Origin: Pseudomonadota bacterium | Lineage (GTDB): Bacteria > Pseudomonadota > Alphaproteobacteria > Acetobacterales > Acetobacteraceae | Direction: 5' to 3' | Assembly (NCBI GenBank): GCA_021808055.1 | Contig: JAKBCH010000040.1 | Span: 1-16,849 of the forward strand | DNA length: 16,849 nucleotides | In this document: piece after piece, positions 7,593 through 14,862 of the stretch | Position numbering within the stretch: the first letter of the stretch is position 1 | Layout: every line of letters starts with the position of its first letter | Notes under the pieces: model-generated | Told to the model about the DNA's origin: nothing | The model's database searches: none | The model's input: the letters and a program-made list of their open reading frames with translations, nothing else | Program-made: the position numbers and the translations under genes

Positions 7593-7609
7593 CAGGTTGT
7601 AACAACCTG
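7593..7609. repeat. 17-bp perfect palindrome between glycosyltransferase and lipoprotein genes
   Basis: CAGGTTGT-A-ACAACCTG is a perfect inverted repeat with 8-bp arms around one central base, in the 72-nt gap ahead of the lipoprotein gene. It could be an operator for a dimeric regulator, or a small hairpin. On the plus strand it is followed by TGTCTTTT, which would look like a terminator, but no plus-strand gene ends here. Confidence 0.45.
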
Positions 7610-7624
7610 TGTCTTTTAAGAATC

Positions 7625-8557
7625 TCAAAAATTATGCAGTTTACGCACGAGGTAAATCGGGCGTTGCTTTGTTTCCACGTAAATACGGCCGATATATTCG
7701 CCCAATACGCCGATGCTGATGAGCTGGACGCTGCCAAAAAACGTGACCGCGACAAAGATTGAGGCATAGCCTGGGACTTGATTGCCGAAAAACAATGTTT
7801 TGAGCATGATGAACATGGCGTATAGCAGCGCCACGACCGCCCCGAACGCGCCGAAATAGGTCCAGATTTTTAACGGCGCGGTGGAAAAGCTGGTGAAGCC
7901 TTCCAAGGCAAAATTCCATAATTTGAACCCGGAAAACTTGCTTTGGCCCGCCGCCCGGGGGGTGCGGGTATAATCGATAATCGCAGTTTTGAAGCCGAGC
8001 CAGGCAAACAGCCCCTTCATGAACCGCTGCCGCTCCGGCAAGCGTTTCAGCGCCTCCACCACCGCCCGGTCCATGAGCCGGAAATCGCCCACATTTTCAG
8101 GTAATTCGACGTTCGTGATATAATGGCTCAACCGATAGAACAACGAGGCCGTGCCACGTTTCATCGCTGTGTCGTTTGAGCGGTCGGTGCGTCGGCCCAG
8201 CACCACCTCCGCCCCGCTTTGCCAGGCCGTGACCATCACGGGGATCATCTCTGGAGGGTCTTGCAAATCTGCGTCAAACGGAATGACCGCATCGCCCCGC
8301 GCGGCCTCCAGCCCTGCGGTAAGGGCTGCCTCTTTGCCGAAATTGCGGGAGAGTTCCACCACCTTTATGCGCGGTTCCGCTGCGGCAAGCTTCAGCAGCC
8401 CCTGCAAAGTTGTATCCCGGCTGCCATCGTCAACGCAGATAATCTCCCATTGCAGCGCCGGGATGGCTTCCAGCACCGGCACCACCGATGCCGCGAAAAT
8501 GCCGATCGCGTCTTCCTCGTTATAAAACGGCACGACGAGGGAAAGGAGTTGCGGCAT
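7625..8557 (-). CDS. Family 2 glycosyltransferase, GtrB/DPM1-like, membrane-anchored
   Basis: A 310-residue protein of the polyprenyl-phosphate glycosyltransferase type. The GT-A domain starts with LLSLVVPFYNEEDAI and contains CVDDGSRDTT (41-50), SRNFGKEAALTAGL (70-83) and the metal-binding acidic motif DADLQDPPE (95-103). The block GDFRLMDRAVVEAL and ERQRFMKGL follow. The C-terminal third holds two transmembrane helices (about 230-255 and 265-290), as in GtrB, ArnC and DPM1 relatives, which move a sugar from UDP- or GDP-sugar to undecaprenyl phosphate at the inner membrane. I chose the ATG at 8557 because the family N-terminus begins there; longer versions would start at ATG 8596 or TTG 8626. 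No flippase (GtrA) or acceptor-modifying gene is adjacent, so the sugar and final acceptor are unknown. It is the first gene of the minus-strand set with the lipoprotein and uup. Confidence 0.88.
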   Translation of the reverse strand: MPQLLSLVVPFYNEEDAIGIFAASVVPVLEAIPALQWEIICVDDGSRDTTLQGLLKLAAAEPRIKVVELSRNFGKEAALTAGLEAARGDAVIPFDADLQDPPEMIPVMVTAWQSGAEVVLGRRTDRSNDTAMKRGTASLFYRLSHYITNVELPENVGDFRLMDRAVVEALKRLPERQRFMKGLFAWLGFKTAIIDYTRTPRAAGQSKFSGFKLWNFALEGFTSFSTAPLKIWTYFGAFGAVVALLYAMFIMLKTLFFGNQVPGYASIFVAVTFFGSVQLISIGVLGEYIGRIYVETKQRPIYLVRKLHNF

Positions 8558-8690
8558 GAGGTTCCAGCCTGAACAATGTGCAGTCGTTTCAAGCATAGTC
8601 GTGCTGATATATCCACTACCCTGCAATGAAAGGCGGCGCCTGCCTGAAGGCTGCGTTTTCTTCTAACCAATGGCTCCCAAGGAAGGCGGC

Positions 8691-9137
8691 ATGATTTTTC
8701 ACTGGCTGTTTATCATCACCACGCTTGTGCTTTGCGCCGTGGCCGCCTTGCCCACCCGGTTCTGGTTGCGCACCGGGGAATGGTTGAAAACGCGGCGGCT
8801 GCGGGGAAAACAGGCGCGGCTGCAAGAGGCCTTGGCCGCGCAACGCCGCCCCTTTACCCCTGAGGAAAGCTTTCTGGAGCGTGGCGTGGGGCTTGCCATC
8901 GACCATGAACGTAAACTGGTGTTTCTGGCCAGCCCGCAGAATGGCAGAATACGGGCGGAGATTTTGCCAAATGCCGCGCTGGGCCAGCGTGAGGTGCTGG
9001 TTTTATCGGATCATGGATTCCAGGAAAATTTTGTTGAAATTTCAACGCCTGGCCTGGCCAATCCGCTTTGGCGACTCCCATGTGCAGACGCGGAGCTGGC
9101 CGCCGAGGTGGATCGCGCTCTGGCCCGGCTAACTTAA
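8691..9137 (+). CDS. Uncharacterised protein with one N-terminal transmembrane helix
   Basis: A 148-residue protein that I cannot assign. The N-terminus MIFHWLFIITTLVLCAVAALPTRFWL is a probable membrane anchor, followed by a basic, probably helical linker (EWLKTRRLRGKQARLQEALAAQRR). The C-terminal part (about 55-148) alternates short hydrophobic strands (GVGLAIDHERKLVFLAS, REVLVLSDHG, FVEIST, NPLWRLP) and ends in a helix (DAELAAEVDRALARL), an order seen in small PH-like beta-barrel domains; that fold guess is inference only. The ATG at 8691 has an excellent ribosome-binding site (AAGGAAGG, 4 nt upstream), better than the in-frame ATG at 8670. It is transcribed away from the glycosyltransferase and ends 9 nt inside the convergent EAL gene. 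Confidence 0.7.
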   Translation: MIFHWLFIITTLVLCAVAALPTRFWLRTGEWLKTRRLRGKQARLQEALAAQRRPFTPEESFLERGVGLAIDHERKLVFLASPQNGRIRAEILPNAALGQREVLVLSDHGFQENFVEISTPGLANPLWRLPCADAELAAEVDRALARLT

Positions 9138-11195
9138 GCTCGGCAGGGCACGGCCGCCGGTTTTGGTCATCTGCCCCAGCAGGTTGATCACCTCTTTTTC
9201 CGGCATGGGCTTACCCAAAAGAAAACCCTGCACCTGGCCGCACCCGGCCTTGCGCAGAATGTTAAGCTGAGCCTCGGTTTCAACGCCCTCCGCCAAAACG
9301 GCCATGCCCAAAGCCGCGCCAAGCCCGATGATGGCACCTGTCACGATCCGCGCATCGGGGCTGGCGGTGATTTCGCGGGTGAATGATTTGTCGATTTTCA
9401 GCCGTTCAAAAGAAAAACGATGCAGATAGCTGAGGCTGGAATAGCCCGCGCCGAAATCGTCGATGGCGAAGCTGACCCCGCTATCCCTCAACGCGGCCAG
9501 GCTAAGCTGGACATCGGCGGTTTGTTCAAGCACGGCCCCTTCGGTCAGCTCCAGCTCCAGCCGGTCCGGCGCCAAGCCGCTATATGACAAGGCCGCCATG
9601 ATTTTATCCGGCAAGTCCGCGTTTTTTAACTGCAAGGGAGAGAGGTTGACGGCAACCCGCAGATCGTCCGGCCAGGTGCAGGCCACACGGCAAGCCTCCT
9701 CCAACACATATTCCCCTAAAGCGGTGATCATACCCCCCGCCTCGGCAACGGGGATGAACTCATCCGGCCCGATCATGCCACGTTCGGGATGCTGCCAGCG
9801 GGCCAGCGCCTCAAAGCCCCGCAACGTCAGGCTCCGGCAATCAAAAAGTGGCTGAAAATAAAGCAGAAACTCCCGATTTTGCAGCGCCGCTTCGAACTCC
9901 TGTTCCAGTTGATGGCGACGCAACAGCTTGGCGCTCATTTCCATGGTGAAATGCCGCGCCTGCCCAACGCCAGCGGCCTCAGCTTCACGCAAAGCAATAT
10001 CTGCAGCGCTGAGCAGGGATTCAGCCCCCTCCCCGCTGCCTTCGCTGCACACCAGCCCGGCGCAAGCACCGATTTGTACGCTCACGCCGTCGATCTTGAA
10101 TGGCTCGGACAGGCAAGCGATTAAATGTTGCGCGAAGGCCAGGGAGTCGACATCCGTGGCGTTGTGTTCGCGCAGAACCACAAACTCCTCGCCCTCTGGC
10201 ATGGCGAGAATATCACCCGGTCTTAGATTTGCGGTGAGCCTTTCTGCCGCCTGGCGAAAAAGTTTCTCCACCACTTCACGGCCAAACAGATCATCCACCG
10301 GCTTCAGCCTTGCCAGGCCGATGCTGATGAGCGCCAGAGGCCCCGCGCTCATTTTTGTCAGATGTTCGCGCAAGCCGCGACGGTTGAGCAGCCCGGTTAA
10401 GTCATCATGACGCGACAAATATAGAAGCCGGCGCGTCTCGACCTGGCGCTCGACCAGCTTCGAATCTGTGGTGGCGCTGATGAGAGAAGTTATCAGCAAT
10501 TGCAGGCTAACCACGGCGATGGCCGAGGCCAGACCGCCTTTAGCCGCCCCATTATTGACGAGGGCCATGGACGACATCGGACCCGGCAAAATTTTAAGCC
10601 CCGACATGGCGATGAAATGCAGGCCGCAAATGGCGATGGCAAGCAGCAGACCGCCCTGCAGAATACCATTCATGCCTTGCTGGCGGATGGCACGCATGGC
10701 GAGCGCCGCGGCGACCATGCCGTAAATTAAGCTCGCCGCCACGGCGACCGGATCGAAGCGAAAGCTGCCCGCTAGTTCCATCCCCGACATGCCGATAAAG
10801 TGCATCGCCCCGATGGCACCGCCCAGCAATATACCAACCCACCCCCAAATAAACCGTGCCTTTGGGTACCACAGCAGCAACACGAAACCAGGCAGCGACC
10901 CCGCCACCGCCACCAGAATCGAAAACGCCGTACGCATGGCGTTGTAATAAAGTGGCACACCAGGATTATAGGCGAGCATGGCGATGAAATGCGTGGCCCA
11001 AACATCCGCCCCAAAGCACATGCACAGCGCCAGCAACCACGATAAACGCCGCAACCCACTCAGTTCTGTGGCGCGGCGGAGAACGATCATGACAGTGTAG
11101 GAGCCTGTGAGGCAAAGCAGTAGAGCCAAGACAACCAAAGGTAGATCGAACTGGTTCGCCCATGACAGCAAACCAGGCAAATATGAGCCACCCAC
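9129..11195 (-). CDS. MHYT-GGDEF-EAL membrane protein, probable c-di-GMP phosphodiesterase
   Basis: A 688-residue three-part protein. The N-terminus is a seven-helix MHYT sensor, with the repeated signature seen as THFIAM, MHFIGM and LHFIAM (about 68, 131 and 192), proposed to bind copper and sense a diatomic gas. A GGDEF domain follows (HDDLTGLLNRRG at about 263); its catalytic signature is EGEEF (334-338) in place of GGDEF, while an RxxD inhibitory site, RPGD (325-328), is kept exactly five residues upstream. The EAL domain is complete: EALARW, NLSPLQ, ELTE, IDDFGAGYSSL, LKIDKSF, AEGVET and the final VQGF provide the metal and catalytic residues. The likely net activity is c-di-GMP hydrolysis. 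Start: GTG at 11195 with GGGGAG 7 nt upstream places about 15 residues before the first helix, normal for MHYT proteins; a TTG at 11243 would add 16 residues. Confidence 0.9.
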   Translation of the reverse strand: MGGSYLPGLLSWANQFDLPLVVLALLLCLTGSYTVMIVLRRATELSGLRRLSWLLALCMCFGADVWATHFIAMLAYNPGVPLYYNAMRTAFSILVAVAGSLPGFVLLLWYPKARFIWGWVGILLGGAIGAMHFIGMSGMELAGSFRFDPVAVAASLIYGMVAAALAMRAIRQQGMNGILQGGLLLAIAICGLHFIAMSGLKILPGPMSSMALVNNGAAKGGLASAIAVVSLQLLITSLISATTDSKLVERQVETRRLLYLSRHDDLTGLLNRRGLREHLTKMSAGPLALISIGLARLKPVDDLFGREVVEKLFRQAAERLTANLRPGDILAMPEGEEFVVLREHNATDVDSLAFAQHLIACLSEPFKIDGVSVQIGACAGLVCSEGSGEGAESLLSAADIALREAEAAGVGQARHFTMEMSAKLLRRHQLEQEFEAALQNREFLLYFQPLFDCRSLTLRGFEALARWQHPERGMIGPDEFIPVAEAGGMITALGEYVLEEACRVACTWPDDLRVAVNLSPLQLKNADLPDKIMAALSYSGLAPDRLELELTEGAVLEQTADVQLSLAALRDSGVSFAIDDFGAGYSSLSYLHRFSFERLKIDKSFTREITASPDARIVTGAIIGLGAALGMAVLAEGVETEAQLNILRKAGCGQVQGFLLGKPMPEKEVINLLGQMTKTGGRALPSLS

Positions 11196-11624
11196 CTGAC
11201 TGCTCCCCAAGACGTAAAATAAATGTGCCCAAACATGGCACAAAATACTTAAGAAACTATTAGTAACGCGATATGTTCAAGTTGATGCTCGCGCATGGCC
11301 CTGAACGCGCTCCACCCGGAAACGCACCCCGCAAAAAGAAATGGCCGCGGCGCGCGGGATGTGCTCAAAAGTCAATTACAGTTTCGTGAGATGGCTATTA
11401 TACAGTAATATACAGCCGGTGAGGATTTCGGTTTGAGGCCGAGCAGGAAACAAAACAGGGGTTTGGCGTTTGCTGGCTGAAATCGTACCGGCAGGCCACA
11501 CCCGCGCCTGCCACATTTTTAATCTGAACACCCGGATATTGATGATGACAACAGCAAACCCCACTCCGCCGGCGCTGCCGCGGGGTTTCCACACACACGT
11601 CCCCATGAAAGCCGGAGCCTTTGC
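11196..11624. promoter_or_regulatory. Divergent intergenic region and pot operon leader
   Basis: About 430 nt separate the EAL gene from potA, by far the largest gap in the window. It is markedly AT-rich around 11230-11275 and 11366-11420, between GC-rich stretches. TATTAT at 11396-11401 could be a -10 for the pot operon, but no good -35 lies at the right distance. Around it TATTA-TACAG-TAATA is a short inverted repeat, and ATACAG occurs twice (TATACAGTAATATACAG). Further down are a terminator-like hairpin (11490-11520) and a small ORF (11542-11628). PotA has GGAG (11614-11617) 7 nt before its ATG. I see no known riboswitch pattern. Confidence 0.45.
11490..11520 (+). terminator. Terminator-like hairpin in the potA leader
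   Basis: GGCAGGC (11490-11496) pairs with GCCTGCC (11506-11512) to give a 7-bp GC-rich stem with a 9-nt loop, followed after three bases by five T (11516-11520). This is the shape of an intrinsic terminator, lying about 105 nt before the potA ATG and downstream of the likely promoter region. No upstream plus-strand gene needs it, so attenuation of pot transcription is the natural reading. The short U-tract makes it a weak terminator at best. Confidence 0.4.
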
Positions 11625-11628
11625 ATGA
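11542..11628 (+). CDS. Possible 28-residue leader ORF overlapping the potA start
   Basis: Starting at ATGATG (11542), a 28-codon frame reads MMTTANPTPPAL... and ends ...MKAGAFA with TGA at 11626-11628, overlapping the potA ATG (11625) in an ATGA arrangement as expected for translational coupling. An inner ATG at 11605 would give only MKAGAFA. The start has only a weak GGA 6 nt upstream, and the frame has been open without a stop since about 11437, so it may be chance in GC-rich DNA. No recognisable run of regulatory codons is present apart from Pro and Thr. Confidence 0.2.
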   Translation: MMTTANPTPPALPRGFHTHVPMKAGAFA

Positions 11629-12758
11629 ATGCCACACCTTCCAACCGCCACGACGTAAGGCTGGAGCATGTTACCAAACAGTTTGGTGGCTGGACGGCAG
11701 TGGACGATATTTCGCTCACCGTGAAAGGCGGGGAGTTTTTCTCGCTGCTCGGCCCCTCGGGCTGCGGTAAATCCACCACGCTTTCGATGATCGGCGGCTT
11801 TGAGTCGCCCAGCGCCGGGGCGATTTATCTGGGTGGTGAAGATGTGAGCCGCCAGCCATCTTACAAACGCGATGTGAACACGGTGTTCCAGTCTTACGCA
11901 TTGTTTCCGCATCTCGATATTTTTGAGAATGTCGCCTTTGGGCTGCGGCGCAAGGGGCTTCCAAAGGCCGAGATTGAAACGCGGGTGCGAGACATGTTGG
12001 CGCTGGTGGATTTGACCAGCTTCATGAAACGCAAGCCTGGCCAGCTTTCCGGCGGCCAGGCGCAGCGGGTGGCGCTGGCGCGCGCCTTGGTGAACAAGCC
12101 TAAATTGCTTTTGCTCGACGAACCGCTTGGCGCTTTGGATTTGAAGCTGCGCAAGCAGATGCAGATTGAGCTGAAGCGGATTCAAAGCGAGATCGGCATC
12201 ACCTTTTTGTTCGTGACCCACGACCAGGAAGAGGCGATGGCGATGAGCGACCGGCTTGCCGTGATGTCCAAAGGCAAGATTGAGCAGGTGGGCACCCCGG
12301 CGGAGGTTTATGACCATCCGTGCACAGAGTTTGTGGCCTCTTTTCTTGGTGCCTCCAACCTCATTCCCGGCCAGGTGGTGGACCGCGGCAGCGAGACCGC
12401 AACGGTTAAGCTGGAGGATGGCGCGGTGGTAAAACTGCCCACGAGCACCCTGGCCAGCAGCAACAGCGCCGATGTGAAGATCGGCGTTAGGCCGGAGAAA
12501 TTCCTGGTTTTGGCCCCTGGTGAAAGCGAGGAGCCGGGCTGGAACGTGATTGAAGCCGTGGCGGGGGTTTCGGTCTATTTGGGAGTGAGCCGCCAATATA
12601 TGATGGAAAGCAAAACCGGGCGGCCGCTTAGCGTTTATGCCCAGAATTCAGGCCGCGCAGGAGAGCTTGCCCCTGGCGAGAGCGTGCGCCTGGCTTGGAA
12701 CCCGGCCCACACATTCGCCGTTGCCGCCAATCAGATCCAACCCGCAGAAGGAGAGTAA
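11625..12758 (+). CDS. potA: Polyamine-type ABC transporter ATP-binding protein PotA
   Basis: A 377-residue cytoplasmic ATPase that powers the importer encoded by the following genes. It shows Walker [10 protein letters not shown] (43-51), the Q-loop region [10 protein letters not shown], signature LSGGQAQR (141-148), Walker B LLLLDEP (161-167) and the H-loop FVTHD (H199). The arrangement [18 protein letters not shown] and [10 protein letters not shown] is characteristic of the PotA/FbpC/MalK group. The C-terminal ~140 residues form the TOBE regulatory domain, with [21 protein letters not shown] and the conserved GVRPEKF. GGAG lies 7 nt before the ATG at 11625. potD begins 1 nt after the potA stop. 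The spermidine/putrescine class is inferred from the partner binding protein. Confidence 0.92.
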   Translation: MNATPSNRHDVRLEHVTKQFGGWTAVDDISLTVKGGEFFSLLGPSGCGKSTTLSMIGGFESPSAGAIYLGGEDVSRQPSYKRDVNTVFQSYALFPHLDIFENVAFGLRRKGLPKAEIETRVRDMLALVDLTSFMKRKPGQLSGGQAQRVALARALVNKPKLLLLDEPLGALDLKLRKQMQIELKRIQSEIGITFLFVTHDQEEAMAMSDRLAVMSKGKIEQVGTPAEVYDHPCTEFVASFLGASNLIPGQVVDRGSETATVKLEDGAVVKLPTSTLASSNSADVKIGVRPEKFLVLAPGESEEPGWNVIEAVAGVSVYLGVSRQYMMESKTGRPLSVYAQNSGRAGELAPGESVRLAWNPAHTFAVAANQIQPAEGE

Positions 12759-12759
12759 G

Positions 12760-13986
12760 ATGAGCCAAGACGACCAAAGCGGCCGGGATAACACCCAGGC
12801 ATTCTACCGCGGTCTGACCCAGCCGCGCCTGACCCGGCAAAACTTTCTGCGCGGCTCCGGTGCCGCGCTGATGGCAGCACTTGCGCCGCAGATCGCCCGG
12901 GCGGAGACAGTGACCGACTGGAAAGCCTGGTGGGCCAAACAGGTGCCGACGAAAGAGTTCGTATTCGCCAACTGGCCGCTTTATATCGACGTTTCATCCG
13001 ACGGGAAAACTCACCCTACCCTCAATGCCTTCACCAAACAGACCGGCATTAAGGTGACCTATGACGAAGTGATCCAGGATGACCCTTCCTTCTACGCGAA
13101 GGTGGCGCCGGTGCTGAAATCCGGCTCGCCCACCGGTTACGACATGATTGTGATGACCGATGGCTGGTACCTCACCGAAATGCTGATGCAGAACTGGCTG
13201 GTGCCGCTTTGGCGCGAAAAAGTGCCGAATTTCGACAAATATGCCGGCCCGAGCGTGAAGAACCCACCTTATGACCCCGGCAACAAGCATAGCATGGTTT
13301 GGCAGTCTGGCCTGACGGGCATTGGGTACAACCCGAAGCTGACCAAGCGTGAGATCACCAGCATTGACGATCTCTGGGACCCTGCTTTCGCCGGGCATAT
13401 CGGCATGTTCTCCGATGTAAACGAGATCGGCTCTTTTGGCATGTATAAGCTGGGGATCAACCCCACCACCTCCACCCCGGATGATTGGCAAAAAGCCGCC
13501 GCCGTTTTGCAGGAGCAGAAAGCCAAAGGGCTGGTGCGGCAATATTACGACCAGAGCTATATCAACGCGTTGGAAAACGGCGATATCTGGATCACCATGG
13601 CATGGTCTGGCGATATCTATCAGGCCAATGGCAAGGGCTATACCGACCTGAAATTCGTGGTACCGAAGGAAGGTGCAACGATCTGGCACGATAATATGTG
13701 CATCCCCGTCGGTGCCTCAAACCCGCTCTCCGCGCTGGATTGGATGAATTATTATTACACGCCGGAAGTGGCGGGGCTGGTTGAGGATTATGTGAACTAT
13801 ATCTGCCCGGTTCCGGCGGCACAGGATTATATCCTGAACGTCATCAAGGACCCCGCGGTGGCGAACTCGCCGCTGGTGTTCCCGCCCGCTGACGAGCTGG
13901 CCAGGGTGCATGAGTTCCGCGCCTTCAAGAACTATGCCGAATATCAGCAATGGCTGAATACCTTCAATCCGGTCGTTCAAGGCTAA
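12760..13986 (+). CDS. potD: Polyamine-type ABC transporter substrate-binding protein (PotD/PotF-like)
   Basis: A 408-residue exported binding protein that captures the substrate in the periplasm. The mature N-terminus FVFANWPLYID followed by FTKQTGIKVTYDE is the PotD/PotF pattern. The PotF polyamine-contact positions have matches in AWSGD (281-285) and EGATIWHDN (304-312, with W309 and D311), which supports a di- or polyamine ligand. The export signal is long: TRQNFLRGSGAALMAALAPQ with a cleavage-like ARA (46-48). It looks like a twin-arginine signal, except that the second Arg is Gln (R26-Q27). The start at 12760 has AAGGAG 6 nt upstream; a longer in-frame reading from 12637 only overlaps potA and is not used. 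It sits between potA and potB in one operon. Confidence 0.9.
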   Translation: MSQDDQSGRDNTQAFYRGLTQPRLTRQNFLRGSGAALMAALAPQIARAETVTDWKAWWAKQVPTKEFVFANWPLYIDVSSDGKTHPTLNAFTKQTGIKVTYDEVIQDDPSFYAKVAPVLKSGSPTGYDMIVMTDGWYLTEMLMQNWLVPLWREKVPNFDKYAGPSVKNPPYDPGNKHSMVWQSGLTGIGYNPKLTKREITSIDDLWDPAFAGHIGMFSDVNEIGSFGMYKLGINPTTSTPDDWQKAAAVLQEQKAKGLVRQYYDQSYINALENGDIWITMAWSGDIYQANGKGYTDLKFVVPKEGATIWHDNMCIPVGASNPLSALDWMNYYYTPEVAGLVEDYVNYICPVPAAQDYILNVIKDPAVANSPLVFPPADELARVHEFRAFKNYAEYQQWLNTFNPVVQG

Positions 13987-14001
13987 GGCGGAGATAAACC
14001 A

Positions 14002-14862
14002 ATGCGGCGGCTGCGCGGAAAACTGGCTCCTTATCTGCTCAGCCTGCCGAGCTGGGTTTATCTCATCGTGTTCTTTATTATCCCGCTTGCTTCGATGCTG
14101 GGTATGGCGCTGGCGGTCGGCGACCCGATCTCCGGCTACACCCTATCCGACAACTTCCAGGAGTTCGTGACGGGTTTCACCAGCTACGAAGACGCTTTCG
14201 CGCGGTCTTTCTGGTACGGAACCGCCTCAACCGTAATTACGCTGGCGGTTGCTTACCCGGTGGCGTACTGGATCGCGTTTTACGGCGGCCGACATAAAAG
14301 CACCTATTTATTTCTCATTATGCTGCCGTTCTTTGTTTCTTTCGTTATTCGCGTGCTGGCATGGGAGTTTATTCTCTCCGACCAAGGCTTCGTACTTGGC
14401 CCGCTGAAAGCGATTGGGCTGTTACCGCAGAATTTTCATCTGCTCTCAACGCAATGGGCGGTGATCGGCGGGCTGGTGTATAATTCCTTCGCTTATTACG
14501 TGCTGCCGCTTTACGTGGTGCTGGAAAAAATAGACCGGCGGTTGGTGCGCGCGGCGAACGATCTTTATGCCTCGCCCGCCACCGCCTTCATGAAAATCAT
14601 TCTGCCGCTCTCGGCACCAGGCGTGTTCGCGGGTTTTTTGCTCGTGTTCGTCACCAATGTGGGTGACTTTGTGAACGCGGCACTTCTCGGCGGGCCGGGC
14701 ACCTACATGATCGGCAACATCATCCAGGATTCGTTTTTTGAGAACCAGGATTACCCAATGGCCGCGGCGCTGTCTTCCATGCTGATGCTGATGTTGATGA
14801 TCGCCATTCTGCTTTATTCCAAGGCGTTCGGCACCGAAGCCATCCAGGAGTACGCGGCATGA
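14002..14862 (+). CDS. potB: Polyamine-type ABC transporter permease PotB
   Basis: A 286-residue inner-membrane protein with about six transmembrane helices (starting near 18-38, 75-95, 103-122, 152-172, 204-225 and 255-275). The cytoplasmic EAA loop, AANDLYASPATAFMKIILPL (about 184-203), docks on PotA; the usual EAA is AAN here. The first permease of such pairs normally carries a longer first periplasmic loop, as seen here (GDPISGYTLSDNFQEFVTGF). GGCGGAG precedes the ATG at 14002, 15 nt after the potD stop. The last codons overlap potC by 4 nt (ATGA), which indicates coupled synthesis of the two permease halves. Confidence 0.92.
   Translation: MRRLRGKLAPYLLSLPSWVYLIVFFIIPLASMLGMALAVGDPISGYTLSDNFQEFVTGFTSYEDAFARSFWYGTASTVITLAVAYPVAYWIAFYGGRHKSTYLFLIMLPFFVSFVIRVLAWEFILSDQGFVLGPLKAIGLLPQNFHLLSTQWAVIGGLVYNSFAYYVLPLYVVLEKIDRRLVRAANDLYASPATAFMKIILPLSAPGVFAGFLLVFVTNVGDFVNAALLGGPGTYMIGNIIQDSFFENQDYPMAAALSSMLMLMLMIAILLYSKAFGTEAIQEYAA

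Noticed and set aside
7410..7628. 72-codon minus-strand ORF covering the lipoprotein start (YNLGYAACRDESMKLGYAD)
   Set aside because: It is in a different frame from the lipoprotein, whose signal peptide and lipobox are clear. Beyond the first 30 codons it is a shadow, and no start signal is seen.
11376..12596. 406-codon minus-strand ORF opposite potA and its leader
   Set aside because: It is antisense to a clear PotA with all ABC motifs. Its translation is low-complexity, rich in His, Arg and Gln, with no domain, as expected of a shadow frame in GC-rich DNA.
12637..12759. In-frame upstream extension of PotD starting at 12637
   Set aside because: It would overlap potA by over 120 nt and adds sequence not seen in binding proteins. 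The ATG at 12760 has a strong ribosome-binding site.
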